Notes: a model not told the origin generated them from the letters alone. 64,000 nucleotides of DNA from Acidobacteriaceae bacterium (GCA_903642235.1 CAHJWL010000006.1:124001-188000), one strand, 5' to 3'. Shown: positions 1 through 11,106, numbered from the stretch's first letter. A program made the numbers and translations.

Positions 1-1535
1 TCGAGGGGGTTGGAGGGGGCGGGAGCGTTGGCGAGGATGTCGAGGAGCTCGCCGGCGGGGAGGCCGTCGATGTACTCGGGGTTATTGATGAGTTCGGCGG
101 CGGCGAGCTGGCGGGCGGGGTCGGACTCGGGGAGGACAAGGGCGCGGAGGAGCACGCGTTCGGTCTCGCTGGCGGGTTCGCGCGTGGGGGTGGAGCGGAT
201 GCTTTCGACCTTGGCGGCGGCGGCCTGGCGGATCTCCTGGCGAAGGATGGCGGACTCGATCGAGAGCTTCTGGGCGGCGTCGGCGGCGAACTCGTCGCGA
301 TGAAGGGCGTTGGGCATGCGGCGGATATGAGGGAGGAGGAAGTTCATGGCCTTGACCTTGGCTTCGGGGGTGCGGGCGGGGAAGAGCTGGCGGGCGCGGT
401 CGATGAGGTAGTCGGCGTGGCGTTTGGCACCGCGGAGGGCTGCCATGTAGGCCTCCATGCCGCGCTCGCGGACGAAGCGGTCGGGGTCGAGGCCGCCCTC
501 GAGCGCGACGACCTTGACCTCGAAGCCCTCTTCGGTGAGCAGCGCGATGGACTTCTCGGCGGCGGTGGCGCCGGCCTGGTCGGGGTCGAAGTTGACGACG
601 ACGCGGTGGGTGAAGCGGGAGAGAAGGCGGACCTGGTGCTCGGTAAAGGCGGTGCCGGAGGTGGCGAGGACGTTGCGGACGCCGGCCATGTAGACGGAGA
701 TGCAGTCCATCTGGCCTTCGACGAGGAGGGCGAAGTCATGCGAGCGCATGTCGGCCCTGGCCTTGTCGAGGTTGAAGAGCATATGGCCCTTCGAGAACAG
801 CGGGGTCTCGGGCGAGTTGAGGTACTTGGCGATGGGCCGGCCCTTGCCGTCGGTGTCGTCGAGGGCGCGGGCGGTGAAGGCGATGACCTTGCCCGCCTCA
901 TTCGCGATGGGGAAGGTGATGCGTTTGCGGAAGCGGGCGTACATCTGGCCCTGCGAGCCGTCGGCGCCTTCCTTCGCGCTGAAGAGGCCTGAGGCGCGCA
1001 TGGCCTCTTCTGGAAAGTGGGGGCGGAGGGCGTCGCGCATGCCGTTGAAGTCGTCGAGCGCGTAGCCGAGGCGAAAGGTCTTGATGGTCTCGGGGGTGAC
1101 GCCGCGGCCGGTGAGGTACTCACGGGCGCGGGCGGCTTCGGGGGAGTTGAGCGCCTGCTGGAAGTACTGGGTGGCGGCCTCGTGGATGTCGATCAGCTGG
1201 CGACGGATGCCGGCTTCGCGAGCCTCCTCGGGGGAGGAGAACTCGCGCTTTGGAAGAGGGATGCCGGCCTTGGTAGCGACGGAGCGGACGGCCTCGGGGA
1301 AGGGGATGTTCTCAAGCTTCATGACGAAGGTGAAGACGTCGCCTTTTTCGTGGCAGCCGAAGCAGTAGAAGTAGCCGTGGGCGGCGTTGACCGAGAAGGA
1401 GCCGGTCTTTTCTTTGTGGAAGGGGCAGAGGCCGGTGTAGTTCTGGGCGCCGGATTTTCGCAGGCGGACGTAGTCGCCGATGATCTTGACGATGTCGGCC
1501 TGCTGCTTGACGAGTTGGGCGAAGTTGTCGGGCAT
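1..1535 (-). CDS. dnaG: DNA primase DnaG (3' end cut by window edge)
   Basis: DnaG makes the RNA primers for Okazaki fragments and works with the replicative helicase. Reading leftwards from ATG at 1533-1535, about 511 codons are present and the stop lies beyond base 1. The N-terminal CHC2 zinc finger is complete (C37, H40, C58, C61; CPFHKEKTGSF then CFGCHEKGD). The TOPRIM catalytic core follows, with E273/D277 in LLVEGQMD and the acidic pair D317/D319 in NFDPDQAG. The C-terminal helicase-binding domain is only partly inside the window. In many bacteria dnaG and rpoD are neighbours in one operon. Here rpoD is nearby but on the opposite strand. Confidence 0.95.
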   Translation of the reverse strand, partial: MPDNFAQLVKQQADIVKIIGDYVRLRKSGAQNYTGLCPFHKEKTGSFSVNAAHGYFYCFGCHEKGDVFTFVMKLENIPFPEAVRSVATKAGIPLPKREFSSPEEAREAGIRRQLIDIHEAATQYFQQALNSPEAARAREYLTGRGVTPETIKTFRLGYALDDFNGMRDALRPHFPEEAMRASGLFSAKEGADGSQGQMYARFRKRITFPIANEAGKVIAFTARALDDTDGKGRPIAKYLNSPETPLFSKGHMLFNLDKARADMRSHDFALLVEGQMDCISVYMAGVRNVLATSGTAFTEHQVRLLSRFTHRVVVNFDPDQAGATAAEKSIALLTEEGFEVKVVALEGGLDPDRFVRERGMEAYMAALRGAKRHADYLIDRARQLFPARTPEAKVKAMNFLLPHIRRMPNALHRDEFAADAAQKLSIESAILRQEIRQAAAAKVESIRSTPTREPASETERVLLRALVLPESDPARQLAAAELINNPEYIDGLPAGELLDILANAPAPSNPL

Positions 1536-1820
1536 GGTGGAGGTCGCTTTGCCTGGGCTTCGGGTCCGGTATCAGGCGCTCTACCCTGCCCCCCTGCTAT
1601 TTGATTTCAAAATATTCAATCAATACGACTTAGGGTTGGATCTCCGGGAGACTTAAGGAGCTGTTTACGGGGGGCTGGCAACGCCTATTCTTTCATCTCG
1701 TGCGATGGGGTCAAAGTCTTAGTTTAGGCGGAGGACAGGCGGGATTGGGCCATTGCGGGAGCGGGGCCTTTCCCGGACTGGGTCCGATCGGGTCTTCAGG
1801 CGCGGATGCCTCTGTGTTCG

Positions 1821-2498
1821 TCAGGGCTGCCGCGGTGATCGTATGCCTTTGAGGATGAGATCAATCCCGGCGAGAAAGTCCGCCCGATCGTCGTGATCTC
1901 GTATCTGTCCGGCCATGCTCCGCGCGAAGGGATACTGCTTTGTATCGAGCTGCGACCAGGCGGTTGAGACGGCCTCAAGGAAACTGCCTCTGTCGAGGCC
2001 TTGTGTCCGGGCAAGCTGCCTGTTGGCCGCGTTCTGACTGCTGACGCCAAGGATGTAGGCCATCAAGGCGCCCACTGCCGCCCATTGTTGCTCGTCCGGC
2101 ACACCCAGAGCACAGATCTGCTGACCGATACGTTCAAGGATGCGCACGATAGACAACAGCCCTGGAGTGCGTGTGAGGGCCGAGCCCACCCACGGGTGTT
2201 CATCAATGAGGTCGAATATGCCGAGCGCGACAGCGCGGATCGTTGACTCGGGCGTGGTGACGGCAAGCGCGTTCAAGGTTTGCGCGACCATCGTGTCGCA
2301 GGCGGAGGTCAGCAGGTCGCTTTTGCTGGCGATGTGCCAATAGAGAGCACCGGGACCGGTGGCCAGGCGCTCTGCAAGGGCACGGTAGGTCAGACCGTCT
2401 TCTCCGCAGCTATCCAAGAGTTCGATCGATGCTTCGATGATGCGTTCGCGAGAGAGCGACTGCTCCCGCCGTCCGGCGCTGCGAAGTCTTTCGGCCAT
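1821..2498 (-). CDS. TetR-family transcriptional repressor
   Basis: A 225-aa TetR/AcrR-type regulator. The N-terminal helix-turn-helix lies at about residues 16-62 (RERIIEASIELLDSCG, then LTYRALAERLATGPGALYWH, where the Y-W-H ending is typical). The C-terminal half is a ligand-binding and dimerisation domain with no diagnostic motif. It is divergent from a TetX-like flavin monooxygenase, and the 205-bp gap holds two perfect 15-bp palindromes. The family model is that it represses itself and the monooxygenase until an inducer binds. The inducer cannot be told from sequence. Confidence 0.88.
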   Translation of the reverse strand: MAERLRSAGRREQSLSRERIIEASIELLDSCGEDGLTYRALAERLATGPGALYWHIASKSDLLTSACDTMVAQTLNALAVTTPESTIRAVALGIFDLIDEHPWVGSALTRTPGLLSIVRILERIGQQICALGVPDEQQWAAVGALMAYILGVSSQNAANRQLARTQGLDRGSFLEAVSTAWSQLDTKQYPFARSMAGQIRDHDDRADFLAGIDLILKGIRSPRQP

Positions 2499-2516
2499 GT
2501 TTTATCTTGACACGCT

Positions 2517-2552
2517 TGGAACATCATTCCAGAGTATTGGAATGATGTTCCA
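2517..2552. promoter_or_regulatory. Twin palindromic operator for the TetR regulator
   Basis: Two 15-bp sites, 2517-2531 and 2538-2552, each read TGGAA-N5-TTCCA. They are also exact reverse complements of one another (TGGAACATCATTCCA and TGGAATGATGTTCCA) and are separated by GAGTAT. Centre-to-centre spacing is 21 bp, two helical turns, which suits two repressor dimers on the same DNA face. A consensus -35 box TTGACA sits at 2507-2512 facing the monooxygenase, so the operator would cover that promoter. Confidence 0.75.
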
Positions 2553-2703
2553 GTAAGTTGCCAGGGAGCGTGGGAGTGAGTGCGGATCAACAGCAAGCGG
2601 CAAACGACGTAGTTCTCTCCGGAACCGGGCCGGGAGGACAGCCAACCAGACGAACACTCTTTCCGACCAGCGGCCAATCGCTGGTTTGCTCACAGGAGGC
2701 AGT

Positions 2704-3825
2704 ATGACAACTTCAGTCACACTCATTGGTGCCGGGCTTGGCGGCCTGATGCTGGCGCGCGTGCTTCATGTTCACGGAGTTCGAGCGACGATCTACGAGG
2801 CCGAAGCCTCAGCCACGGCCCGGGCACAGGGCGGCATGCTCGACATCCATGAGGGAAACGGACAGCTTGCCTTGAAGGCTGCGGGCCTGTTTGAGAGCTT
2901 TCTCGCTCTCGTTCACCCAGGCGGGCAGCAGAGCCGGGCGCTCGACAAATACGGTACCGTGCTGCTCGACGCCCCCGATGATGGTACGGGCGGGCGGCCG
3001 GAGGTACCCCGGGGAGAGCTTCGCCGGATGCTGCTCGAATCGCTTCCTGCCTATACGGTCCAATGGGGGCACAAATTTACGTCGGCGGCTCCACTTGGCG
3101 ACGGCCGGCATGTGCTGACGTTCGCAAATGGCCTGGTTGTGACGACGGAGCTGCTGGTGGGCACGGATGGGGCGTGGTCGAAGGTCCGACCGCTGCTGTC
3201 CGAGGCGAAACCGACGTATGCCGGCATCACCTATGTCGAGACCTACCTGCACGACAGTGACACCCGCCACCGGGCGAGTGCTGAAGCGGTTGGCGGAGGC
3301 GCCCTGTTTGCCCTGGCTCCTGGACGGGGCATTATGGCGCATCGCGAGCCCGGGGGCGTGCTGCATAGCTATGTGGCGTTGAAGAAACCGGAGGCTTGGA
3401 TTGCCGGCATCGACTTTTCAGACCCGAGGCAGGCCGCGGCCCGCGTCGCCCGGGAGTTTGACGGCTGGGCTCCGGCGCTGACAGCGTTGATTACGGACGG
3501 CGAGACGGCGCCTGTGCCGCGCCCCCTTCACACGCTCCCGGTCGAGCATCGATGGGCCCGCGTGCCTGGCGTTACGCTGCTCGGGGACGCGGCGCACCTG
3601 ATGATTCCGTCTGGCGAGGGGGCGAATCTGGCACTGTATGACGGCGCGGCGCTCGGGAAGGCCATAGCTGACCATCCAAGTGATGTGGAAGCCGCACTCA
3701 CCGCGTACGAGCAGGACCTCTTTCCGCGCAGTGCGGCCGAGGCTCTAGAGGCAGACCGGATGCGCGAGGTGCTGTTCGGCGACAACGCGCCCCAGAGCCT
3801 GCTCGATTTTTTCGCACACACGTAG
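2704..3825 (+). CDS. TetX-like FAD-dependent monooxygenase
   Basis: A class A flavin monooxygenase of 373 aa, expected to hydroxylate a small aromatic or polyketide-like compound with NADPH and oxygen. The Rossmann FAD fingerprint is at residues 9-14 (GAGLGG). ARAQGGMLDIHE (about 40-52) matches the TetX-type region, a conserved Arg lies in VPRGELRRML, and the second FAD motif GDAAHLM is at about 294-300. ATG 2704 is preferred because AGGAGG lies at 2694-2699; an upstream TTG at 2686 is less likely. Similarity to TetX does not prove tetracycline as substrate, since many soil homologues act elsewhere. Confidence 0.85.
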   Translation: MTTSVTLIGAGLGGLMLARVLHVHGVRATIYEAEASATARAQGGMLDIHEGNGQLALKAAGLFESFLALVHPGGQQSRALDKYGTVLLDAPDDGTGGRPEVPRGELRRMLLESLPAYTVQWGHKFTSAAPLGDGRHVLTFANGLVVTTELLVGTDGAWSKVRPLLSEAKPTYAGITYVETYLHDSDTRHRASAEAVGGGALFALAPGRGIMAHREPGGVLHSYVALKKPEAWIAGIDFSDPRQAAARVAREFDGWAPALTALITDGETAPVPRPLHTLPVEHRWARVPGVTLLGDAAHLMIPSGEGANLALYDGAALGKAIADHPSDVEAALTAYEQDLFPRSAAEALEADRMREVLFGDNAPQSLLDFFAHT

Positions 3826-4164
3826 ACCAGGCGAGAGTCGCCCTGCAGTCTGGAGCGACGACTCCCAGCCGGGTCGCACAACCACTCGCTTTCGCAGGAT
3901 CGATATGGGTGTATCGCTCTCCGCTCCCCGTGAACCGTTCCGCACCCCGGTACATCTAAAAGAGTGTTATTCTACTCTTCGGGAACGTGCGCCCTTGATG
4001 CCCCGATCTTGCCCAAGATTGCGGCCGGCCTTGGCGGTCTTTACCGCCCTCAACACGTCTCGAAAACCAGGTAAAACCTCAGGGAATCCTCCCGGTGCGC
4101 TGTGCTGTGCGTCCCGCTCGAGTTGAAACCCAACACCACTATCTCGCAGGGAGCGCACGCTACC
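3826..4164. other. Non-coding gap before rpoD
   Basis: No convincing gene in these 339 bases. Two short hairpins are visible: AAGAGT/ACTCTT at 3960-3979 and GGCGGT/ACCGCC with a CTTT loop at 4033-4048. The rpoD promoter must lie here, but I cannot assign -35/-10 boxes with confidence. Confidence 0.5.
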
Positions 4165-5886
<1,722 letters not shown>

Positions 5887-5901
5887 AGCAGGAAGCTTCC
5901 G

Positions 5902-5934
5902 AGGGCCACATCTCTGGTGCGGCCCTTTGCTTTT
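5902..5934 (+). terminator. Rho-independent terminator after rpoD
   Basis: Stem AGGGCC (5902-5907) with GGCCCT (5921-5926), extended by CAC/GTG with one bulged base, followed by TTGCTTTT. It is placed 15 bases after the rpoD stop. Confidence 0.7.
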
Positions 5935-5958
5935 CGATTACAGCAAAGGAGAAGGAAT

Positions 5959-6261
5959 ATGGGTGAGATCGAAGCGATGAGCTCCTTGAACGAGCAGCAG
6001 CGGCTTTTGTTTCTGAACCAGATGTCCGCAAGCCGAAAGAGCGATGTCTCTGCAATCCTTCTTGCCTTCTTTCTCGGCAGCTTTGGAGCTCACCGGTTCT
6101 ATCTGGGTCAGACGGGATGGGGCATCCTCTATCTGCTGTTCTGCTGGACCTTCATTCCTCACCTGGTCTCTTTTGTTGAATGTTTTTTGCTTCCAGGCCG
6201 TGTCCGCCGCTATAACGACGAGCTTGCGTACGAGGTTGCCGCCCGGGTTCGCAGGGCGTAA
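5959..6261 (+). CDS. TM2-domain membrane protein
   Basis: A 100-aa protein with a TM2 domain. The motif FLGSFGAHRFYLGQTGWG at about residues 38-55 links the first helix (ILLAFFLGSF) to the second (ILYLLFCWTFIPHLVSFVE). The N-terminus is polar and probably cytoplasmic; the C-terminus is basic. No enzymatic role is known for these small domains, and the function here is unknown. ATG 5959 follows an AAGGAGAAGGA tract. It is flanked by terminators, so it is probably a single-gene transcript. Confidence 0.8.
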   Translation: MGEIEAMSSLNEQQRLLFLNQMSASRKSDVSAILLAFFLGSFGAHRFYLGQTGWGILYLLFCWTFIPHLVSFVECFLLPGRVRRYNDELAYEVAARVRRA

Positions 6262-6307
6262 ACACCGCGTTCGCGAGTGACCCGTTGCGTGAGGAGACCT
6301 ACGTACA

Positions 6308-6332
6308 AAGCCCTCCGGGAAGGAGGGCTTTT
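6308..6332. terminator. Intrinsic terminator, works on both strands
   Basis: Perfect stem AAGCCCTCC / GGAGGGCTT around the short loop GGGAA, with AAA before and TTTT after. It can end both the TM2 gene and the small Cys-rich gene that converges from the right. Confidence 0.85.
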
Positions 6333-6352
6333 ATGACGAAACTGATACAGGG

Positions 6353-6562
6353 TTATGCTTGCGCCGCTGGTACGAAGCCGTCACACCCACTGATCGGCGT
6401 CACCTTCAGGTGCAGGGACATCAGCTTGGGGTGGCCGCATTCGTCGAGTACAGCAGCATCCGCGCTCTTGCTGCTCAGAATGGACACCAAAACCTGGCTC
6501 TTGGCGTGGTTCTCGCCGAAGTGATTACAAAGTCCGCACTGTCCCTCTTGAACTGTCTGCAT
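6353..6562 (-). CDS. Small Cys-rich conserved protein, possible zinc ribbon
   Basis: A 69-aa protein starting at ATG 6562 behind AGAGGG. It contains CGLC near the N-terminus (QEGQCGLCNHFGE), a second Cys-Gly-His (DECGHPK), and a last Cys in ISGCDGF. Two Cys-x2-Cys/His-like clusters suggest metal binding. From memory, very similar short proteins occur in other acidobacteria, but no function is assigned. It ends at the shared terminator. Confidence 0.6.
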   Translation of the reverse strand: MQTVQEGQCGLCNHFGENHAKSQVLVSILSSKSADAAVLDECGHPKLMSLHLKVTPISGCDGFVPAAQA

Positions 6563-6739
6563 GATCAAACCCTCTTCCTACTGTGACTCTGACTGGTTGA
6601 AGTGTGTTGCCTCGTTCACGACTCTTTCTTCACAGTAGACCGCGAGCTAAGTCCCGTAAATGGCGACTCTTATGGTCGCCGAAACGTCTATGAAAGACGA
6701 CAGATCCGGTCCTTGATCCACCACTCCTTTCAGAGACAG

Positions 6740-9088
6740 TCAACGCCAGCTCACCACGATCGCAGTCTTCTCCTGCAGGAAGGTGATCGTGCTCATCCTG
6801 CCCTGCATCTCCACGCGGACCGGCTTTCCATCCACCGTTGCGGCGGAGACCTTGCCGAAGCGCCAGCGCACGGTCACCCGCGCCGGCAGCAATGCCGCCT
6901 TCTCTGTCGCTGCGCCAGTCTTTTCCGGCGCGCCGATGGTTAACGTCGCGCCCTCGCGCTTCAGCTCGCGCCCTTCAAAGTCCCGCATGGTCCCGCTTCC
7001 GCCCGCGGTTGCACTCACCACTTCAAATATCCGGCGGTCATCGAGTGTCTTCACGTTTTTGTTGCCACTTTCGGCCGCCGGGACAAGGGTCATGACATCT
7101 TCCGGGATCTCCGGGAGCACCGCACCCGCACGCGCAAAGACTGGAATCGTCTCCATTGGTGCGTCGACAACAATCGTTTGCGCCCCGCTGATCGACGAGC
7201 CGGTCCAGAGATCAATCCAGTCCCCTTTGGGCAGGTACACCACGCGACGTGTATTCGCGTCTGTCACGGGCGCGACCAGCAGCTCCGGCCCGAACAGGTA
7301 CTCGTCCTTCGCGGACCGTGCCTCTCGATCTTCCTGGTAGACCAGCGGCAGCGCCCGCAGGATCGGCATCCCGGTCCTCGCAGATTCCTGCGCCGCCGCG
7401 TAGCGGTAGGGAAAGAGGCTCATGTGCAGCACCGCATAGCGCCTGTAGAGGTCGAGCAGCCTGGTTCCGTCACCTCCGCCCGCCACATGCGCGTCCCAGT
7501 CCCAGGGCTGGAGATTCGTTTGCGACAGAAGCTCCATTACTGGAGAAAACGCCGCAAATTCCAGCCATCGTGCCAGCAGCAGCCCATCCGGCGCACCCGC
7601 AGTCTTCGAGTACCCACCCAGGTCGGCTGTCCACAGCGGCAAGCCACTCATGCCCGCGTTCAGCCCCGCCATCACCGCGGTCGGCAGCCCGTTCTCCGGG
7701 CTGAAGCTTGAGAGGTTATCGCCACCCCATAGCATCCCCAGCCCGTTCGCGCCTTCGGTCACACTGCGCGAGAACAACACGCCATTCCCTTTCAGGTCCT
7801 TCTGGATCAGCTCTTCCACGGCGGTGTTATAGAGCACGCCGTAGCGGTTTCGCATGATCTCCCGCGGTGTACCGTCGGCGAAGCGCACGTCACCCTGGAA
7901 GCTGCCCTCGCCGTCGTCATTCTTGAAGCCGTCCGCGCCTGCCGCAATCGCCCGCCGCAGCTGATTCTGCCACCAGAGCTTGGCGCCCGGGTTGGTGAAG
8001 TCGATCAGGGATCCTTCGCCCTTCCACCACTGGCCTACCCAGGGTGAGCCATCCGGCCGCTTGACGAAGTAGCCGTGGCTCGCAGCCTCGTCGTAGTTTG
8101 GCGAGTGTGCCTCAATCCTTCCCGCCATGCCCTGTTCCCCCGGCACGGACGAGTTTGAATTGATCCACGGTGTGTGCCACAGCACCAATTTGTAACCACT
8201 TTCGTGCAGATGCTTCGTCATCCCCGCCGGATCACTGAATTGCTGCGTATTCCATTCGTAGCTGTTGTAGGCCGTAGCCCATGGCGAATCGATCAGGATT
8301 ACGCTTGCCGGGAGTCCCAGGGCGCGAGTCCGATCCACATCCTCCCGCACGTCGGCCTCGCTGCGATGGAAGTCCCGGCCCATCCAGGGTGCGAACGCCC
8401 AGGGCGGCGGAACCACGGCCCGCTGCGTCAAGCTTGTGAATGCCTCAAGAATCTTTGGAAAGGCGCGCTCGGTGAAGACGACCACTCGAAAGCGCTCTGT
8501 CGGTACCGTGATCGTGATGTCGTTCAGCCGCGTCGTATTGAAGTCAAAGCTCGCCTCAGCCGTCGTATCTACCCAGAGCCCATAGCCGCTCGTGCTCATG
8601 TAAAACGGCATTGGTTTGTAGCTCGACGTACCCTTCGCTCCACCGTTATCCTGCGACGCATTCCGTACCACGGTATGGGCGTGGTTCAGCGTGTCGAAGT
8701 GCTCGCCCATGCCGTAGATATCCGCATGGTCTCTGACCGAAAACTCCCAGTCGCCCAGTGAATACGCCAGACTGGTGATCTCAAGCACGCCGGGCGCGAG
8801 CTGCTTCAGGTGCAGCTTATTGGTTAGAACCGGGTCGCCGTTGAAGGTGAAGCCGTGCAGCAGAAGCTCTCCGACGGCGGCGCCAGCACCTGCCGGAAGA
8901 GTGACCAGCAGGCTGTCAGAGTCGCGCCGCACCGCGCCATCAACCGGAGCTTCAGTACGCGGCGCCTGTGCCGAAGGAGCAGCAACAGCGGCCGGCTTTT
9001 CCTGCGATCCGCATACCGAGCCTGCAGCGCACAGAAGCCAAACGGCTCCCGTCGACAACCTCCAACGAATGGTGCCGCCTGTTCTCAA
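6740..9088 (-). CDS. Secreted glycoside hydrolase family 31 (alpha-glucosidase/xylosidase type)
   Basis: A 782-aa GH31 enzyme that removes alpha-linked glucose or xylose from non-reducing ends. An N-terminal signal peptide (about residues 1-28) indicates export. An N-terminal beta-sandwich (ADIYGMGEHFDTL, about 145) leads into the (beta/alpha)8 barrel starting near WAFAPWMGRDFHRSE. The catalytic nucleophile is D391 in GFKNDDGEG and the likely acid/base is D457 in LWGGDNLSSF. C-terminal beta domains follow (EYLFGPELLVAPVTD). Motifs cannot separate alpha-glucosidase from alpha-xylosidase. Terminators flank it, so it is probably expressed alone. Confidence 0.9.
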   Translation of the reverse strand: MRTGGTIRWRLSTGAVWLLCAAGSVCGSQEKPAAVAAPSAQAPRTEAPVDGAVRRDSDSLLVTLPAGAGAAVGELLLHGFTFNGDPVLTNKLHLKQLAPGVLEITSLAYSLGDWEFSVRDHADIYGMGEHFDTLNHAHTVVRNASQDNGGAKGTSSYKPMPFYMSTSGYGLWVDTTAEASFDFNTTRLNDITITVPTERFRVVVFTERAFPKILEAFTSLTQRAVVPPPWAFAPWMGRDFHRSEADVREDVDRTRALGLPASVILIDSPWATAYNSYEWNTQQFSDPAGMTKHLHESGYKLVLWHTPWINSNSSVPGEQGMAGRIEAHSPNYDEAASHGYFVKRPDGSPWVGQWWKGEGSLIDFTNPGAKLWWQNQLRRAIAAGADGFKNDDGEGSFQGDVRFADGTPREIMRNRYGVLYNTAVEELIQKDLKGNGVLFSRSVTEGANGLGMLWGGDNLSSFSPENGLPTAVMAGLNAGMSGLPLWTADLGGYSKTAGAPDGLLLARWLEFAAFSPVMELLSQTNLQPWDWDAHVAGGGDGTRLLDLYRRYAVLHMSLFPYRYAAAQESARTGMPILRALPLVYQEDREARSAKDEYLFGPELLVAPVTDANTRRVVYLPKGDWIDLWTGSSISGAQTIVVDAPMETIPVFARAGAVLPEIPEDVMTLVPAAESGNKNVKTLDDRRIFEVVSATAGGSGTMRDFEGRELKREGATLTIGAPEKTGAATEKAALLPARVTVRWRFGKVSAATVDGKPVRVEMQGRMSTITFLQEKTAIVVSWR

Positions 9089-9108
9089 GCCCGTACGCTC
9101 CCGCAGAT

Positions 9109-9147
9109 AGAATCAGCCCGCGGCATGAAACACCGCGGGCTGATTCT
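9109..9147. terminator. Strong bidirectional hairpin terminator
   Basis: A perfect 15-bp stem, AGAATCAGCCCGCGG (9109-9123) with CCGCGGGCTGATTCT (9133-9147), around a 9-nt loop. It separates the glycine-rich protein gene from the GH31 gene, both on the minus strand. Confidence 0.7.
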
Positions 9148-9179
9148 CTTCAGAGCATCTGGAGCCTTAACAGGTCAGG

Positions 9180-9560
9180 CTAGTAGGAACGGGGTCCGCC
9201 GCCACCCGCCATGTGCGACATCGCGGCCTGGTAGCCTTCGCGGAAACCCTGCCGATAGTCATGCCGGACCGGACCACCAACGTTTGGATGACGATACTCG
9301 TCCCGATTGTTGACGTTCGGCCGGCGATGATTTTCCACGTCCTTCCGTGCGCCTTCGATTCCATCGTGGAAGCCCTGTCGCATCACGTCATTGCGGTAGT
9401 TGCCCGGAGGCTGGTCCCATCCACCCGGCCCAGGCCCCTGTCCATAGCCCGGACCCTGACCATAGCCCTGCATTGGTGCCGCACTCAGCGTTGCCGCTCC
9501 CAGACTGAACACAAGAGCCAGCGCTCCGGCTCCTGCAAATCGCACTTTATTGATCTTCAT
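9180..9560 (-). CDS. Secreted Gly/Pro-rich hypothetical protein
   Basis: A 126-aa protein. The signal peptide runs to about residue 28 (VRFAGAGALALVFSLGAATLSA). A repeated GYGQGPGYGQGPGPGG segment follows, then a charged region with two related blocks (MRQGFHDGIEGARKDVENHRRP and YRQGFREGYQAAMSH). ATG 9560 has GGAGG about 9 bases upstream. The family is not recognised. It is likely periplasmic or surface-associated. Confidence 0.65.
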   Translation of the reverse strand: MKINKVRFAGAGALALVFSLGAATLSAAPMQGYGQGPGYGQGPGPGGWDQPPGNYRNDVMRQGFHDGIEGARKDVENHRRPNVNNRDEYRHPNVGGPVRHDYRQGFREGYQAAMSHMAGGGGPRSY

Positions 9561-9640
9561 GACGTCGTACCTCCGTACACCTTGCTGAACACACCTTCTG
9601 TGTGATGGTTGCGGCATGTACCGGGGTGCTTCGCAGGAAG

Positions 9641-10573
9641 TTACATATTCGTGTGACCGCCGCGCATATCCTCGTTGAAGGTCGGCTTGATAAACGTCAG
9701 CGCCTCCTGCATCTCCCGCTGGTACATCTCCTGATGCCCCATCAGCGCTTCGGTCGGTGTGGCGAACTCCACATCCGAAGCCAGCCGGATCAGACCCTCT
9801 CCCGCCAGGCCCTTTGCCGTGTCCACCAATGCTTCGGTCGAGGTATTCAGGTACTGCGCGTCGCGTGGATCACAGAGCCATACCGGTGCGCCTTTGCCCA
9901 GAACCCCGGACATCCAGAAGACCTTGGCCGCAAGGTACTCACTGCGTTGCGTCTCGGTCGTATCGTTAAAAATGAAGCGCTGCTGCTTTGCGCTGTAGTA
10001 GCGCGTCGTTACGGGCACCGGCTGCCGGTTCCCGCTCTTCACCAGCTCCAGCTGCCCCTGATCCATCGTCTTTCGCACGGCGTTGTAGATGAAGCCTTCC
10101 GCAAATGGCTGCTCCATTGCAGCCACAACCTCTTTGAAGGTCTGCGTCATCGCGGCCGAAAGCTTGGCGTGCAGCAGACTTTCCTCGCCGTTTTCCAGCC
10201 TGATCTCACCATGCACGATAAAGGTGTCCGCACCGCTGGTCGAGCCATGAAACGGCCAAGCGAACTTTCCGAAGCTCAGCGGCAGACCGCCCAGTGTCAG
10301 AGCGCAGTCCGGCCGCGGGTTGCGCAGCCGCTTTGCCACTTCAGCAAGATAGATTGCCACCTGCGCGGACAGGCCCGGCTGGCCGTCCGGATCAAACTCC
10401 GCACTCAGCTCCAGCAGTTGAGCGAAGCCATTCCCGTTCGCGAGCGAAAGCGTATAGCGCGATGTCGGCCGACCGGAGAAGTCGATGCCCGGCTCGCCTT
10501 GCGTTGCCGTCAGTCCTGCTGCTCTGGCGGCCGCCTCAATCTGCGCCGCTTGTGTCGCCATAGAAATCGCCAT
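9641..10573 (-). CDS. Conserved hypothetical protein, 310 aa
   Basis: Soluble, no signal peptide and no membrane segment. The N-terminal half carries stretches such as GIDFSGRPTSRYTLSLANG and CALTLGGLPLSFGKFAWPFHG. The C-terminal half contains WLCDPRDAQYLNTSTEALVD and ends in GHTNM. ATG 10573 is preceded by GGAG at good spacing. I do not recognise the family. Coding character and start support a real gene, but no role can be given. Confidence 0.65.
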   Translation of the reverse strand: MAISMATQAAQIEAAARAAGLTATQGEPGIDFSGRPTSRYTLSLANGNGFAQLLELSAEFDPDGQPGLSAQVAIYLAEVAKRLRNPRPDCALTLGGLPLSFGKFAWPFHGSTSGADTFIVHGEIRLENGEESLLHAKLSAAMTQTFKEVVAAMEQPFAEGFIYNAVRKTMDQGQLELVKSGNRQPVPVTTRYYSAKQQRFIFNDTTETQRSEYLAAKVFWMSGVLGKGAPVWLCDPRDAQYLNTSTEALVDTAKGLAGEGLIRLASDVEFATPTEALMGHQEMYQREMQEALTFIKPTFNEDMRGGHTNM

Positions 10574-10811
10574 TGTGTGCTCCGTCTTTCCTTTGCAAGT
10601 CTCTCGCCCCGGCCACGGCCTCGGGCGGACTAGATCACGCTTCCACCGGTTAGCCGACCGGATGTCGCGCGCGACAGCCCGGTTGCCATCACGCGTGTAC
10701 CACCTGCCGTATCGTGATTGTCTTCATTCTAGTGTGCGGCCGCCACTCCGTCATACCTTTGCCTCCGCCGTCGCGGGTTCCTCGTTGCATTTCCTCTACA
10801 ACGTTGAAACG

Positions 10812-11042
10812 ATGGCGAGCATGAGTCAGCTCAGAACTTTCATTCGCAGCACATCTTACGTGCTGAGCTCTGTTCTGATCGCCATCGGTACTTCCTCGTT
10901 TGTTCATGGCTCGTTGGTTGTTCTGCGCGTTATCACACCCGTGGGCGATGGGCCATTCGGCATCATCGATGGTCCCATCCTCATGGTCATTGGCGCAGTC
11001 TGGTTTGCCTTCCTTCGAAGTACCCGCAGCATTCTCGATTAG
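10812..11042 (+). CDS. Small two-helix membrane protein
   Basis: A 76-aa protein with two hydrophobic helices (YVLSSVLIAIGTSSFVHGSL and GIIDGPILMVIGAVWFAFL) joined by VVLRVITPVGDGPF, with Arg-rich ends. Ribosome-binding signals are weak; ATG 10821 is an alternative start. Function unknown. It precedes murQ by 64 bases on the same strand. Confidence 0.5.
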   Translation: MASMSQLRTFIRSTSYVLSSVLIAIGTSSFVHGSLVVLRVITPVGDGPFGIIDGPILMVIGAVWFAFLRSTRSILD

Positions 11043-11106
11043 CCGAACGCGTACCGGCTTCCGGCACGCCGCACGTCCCCACCGCTCCTGCGATAGCCTT
11101 CTAGCC

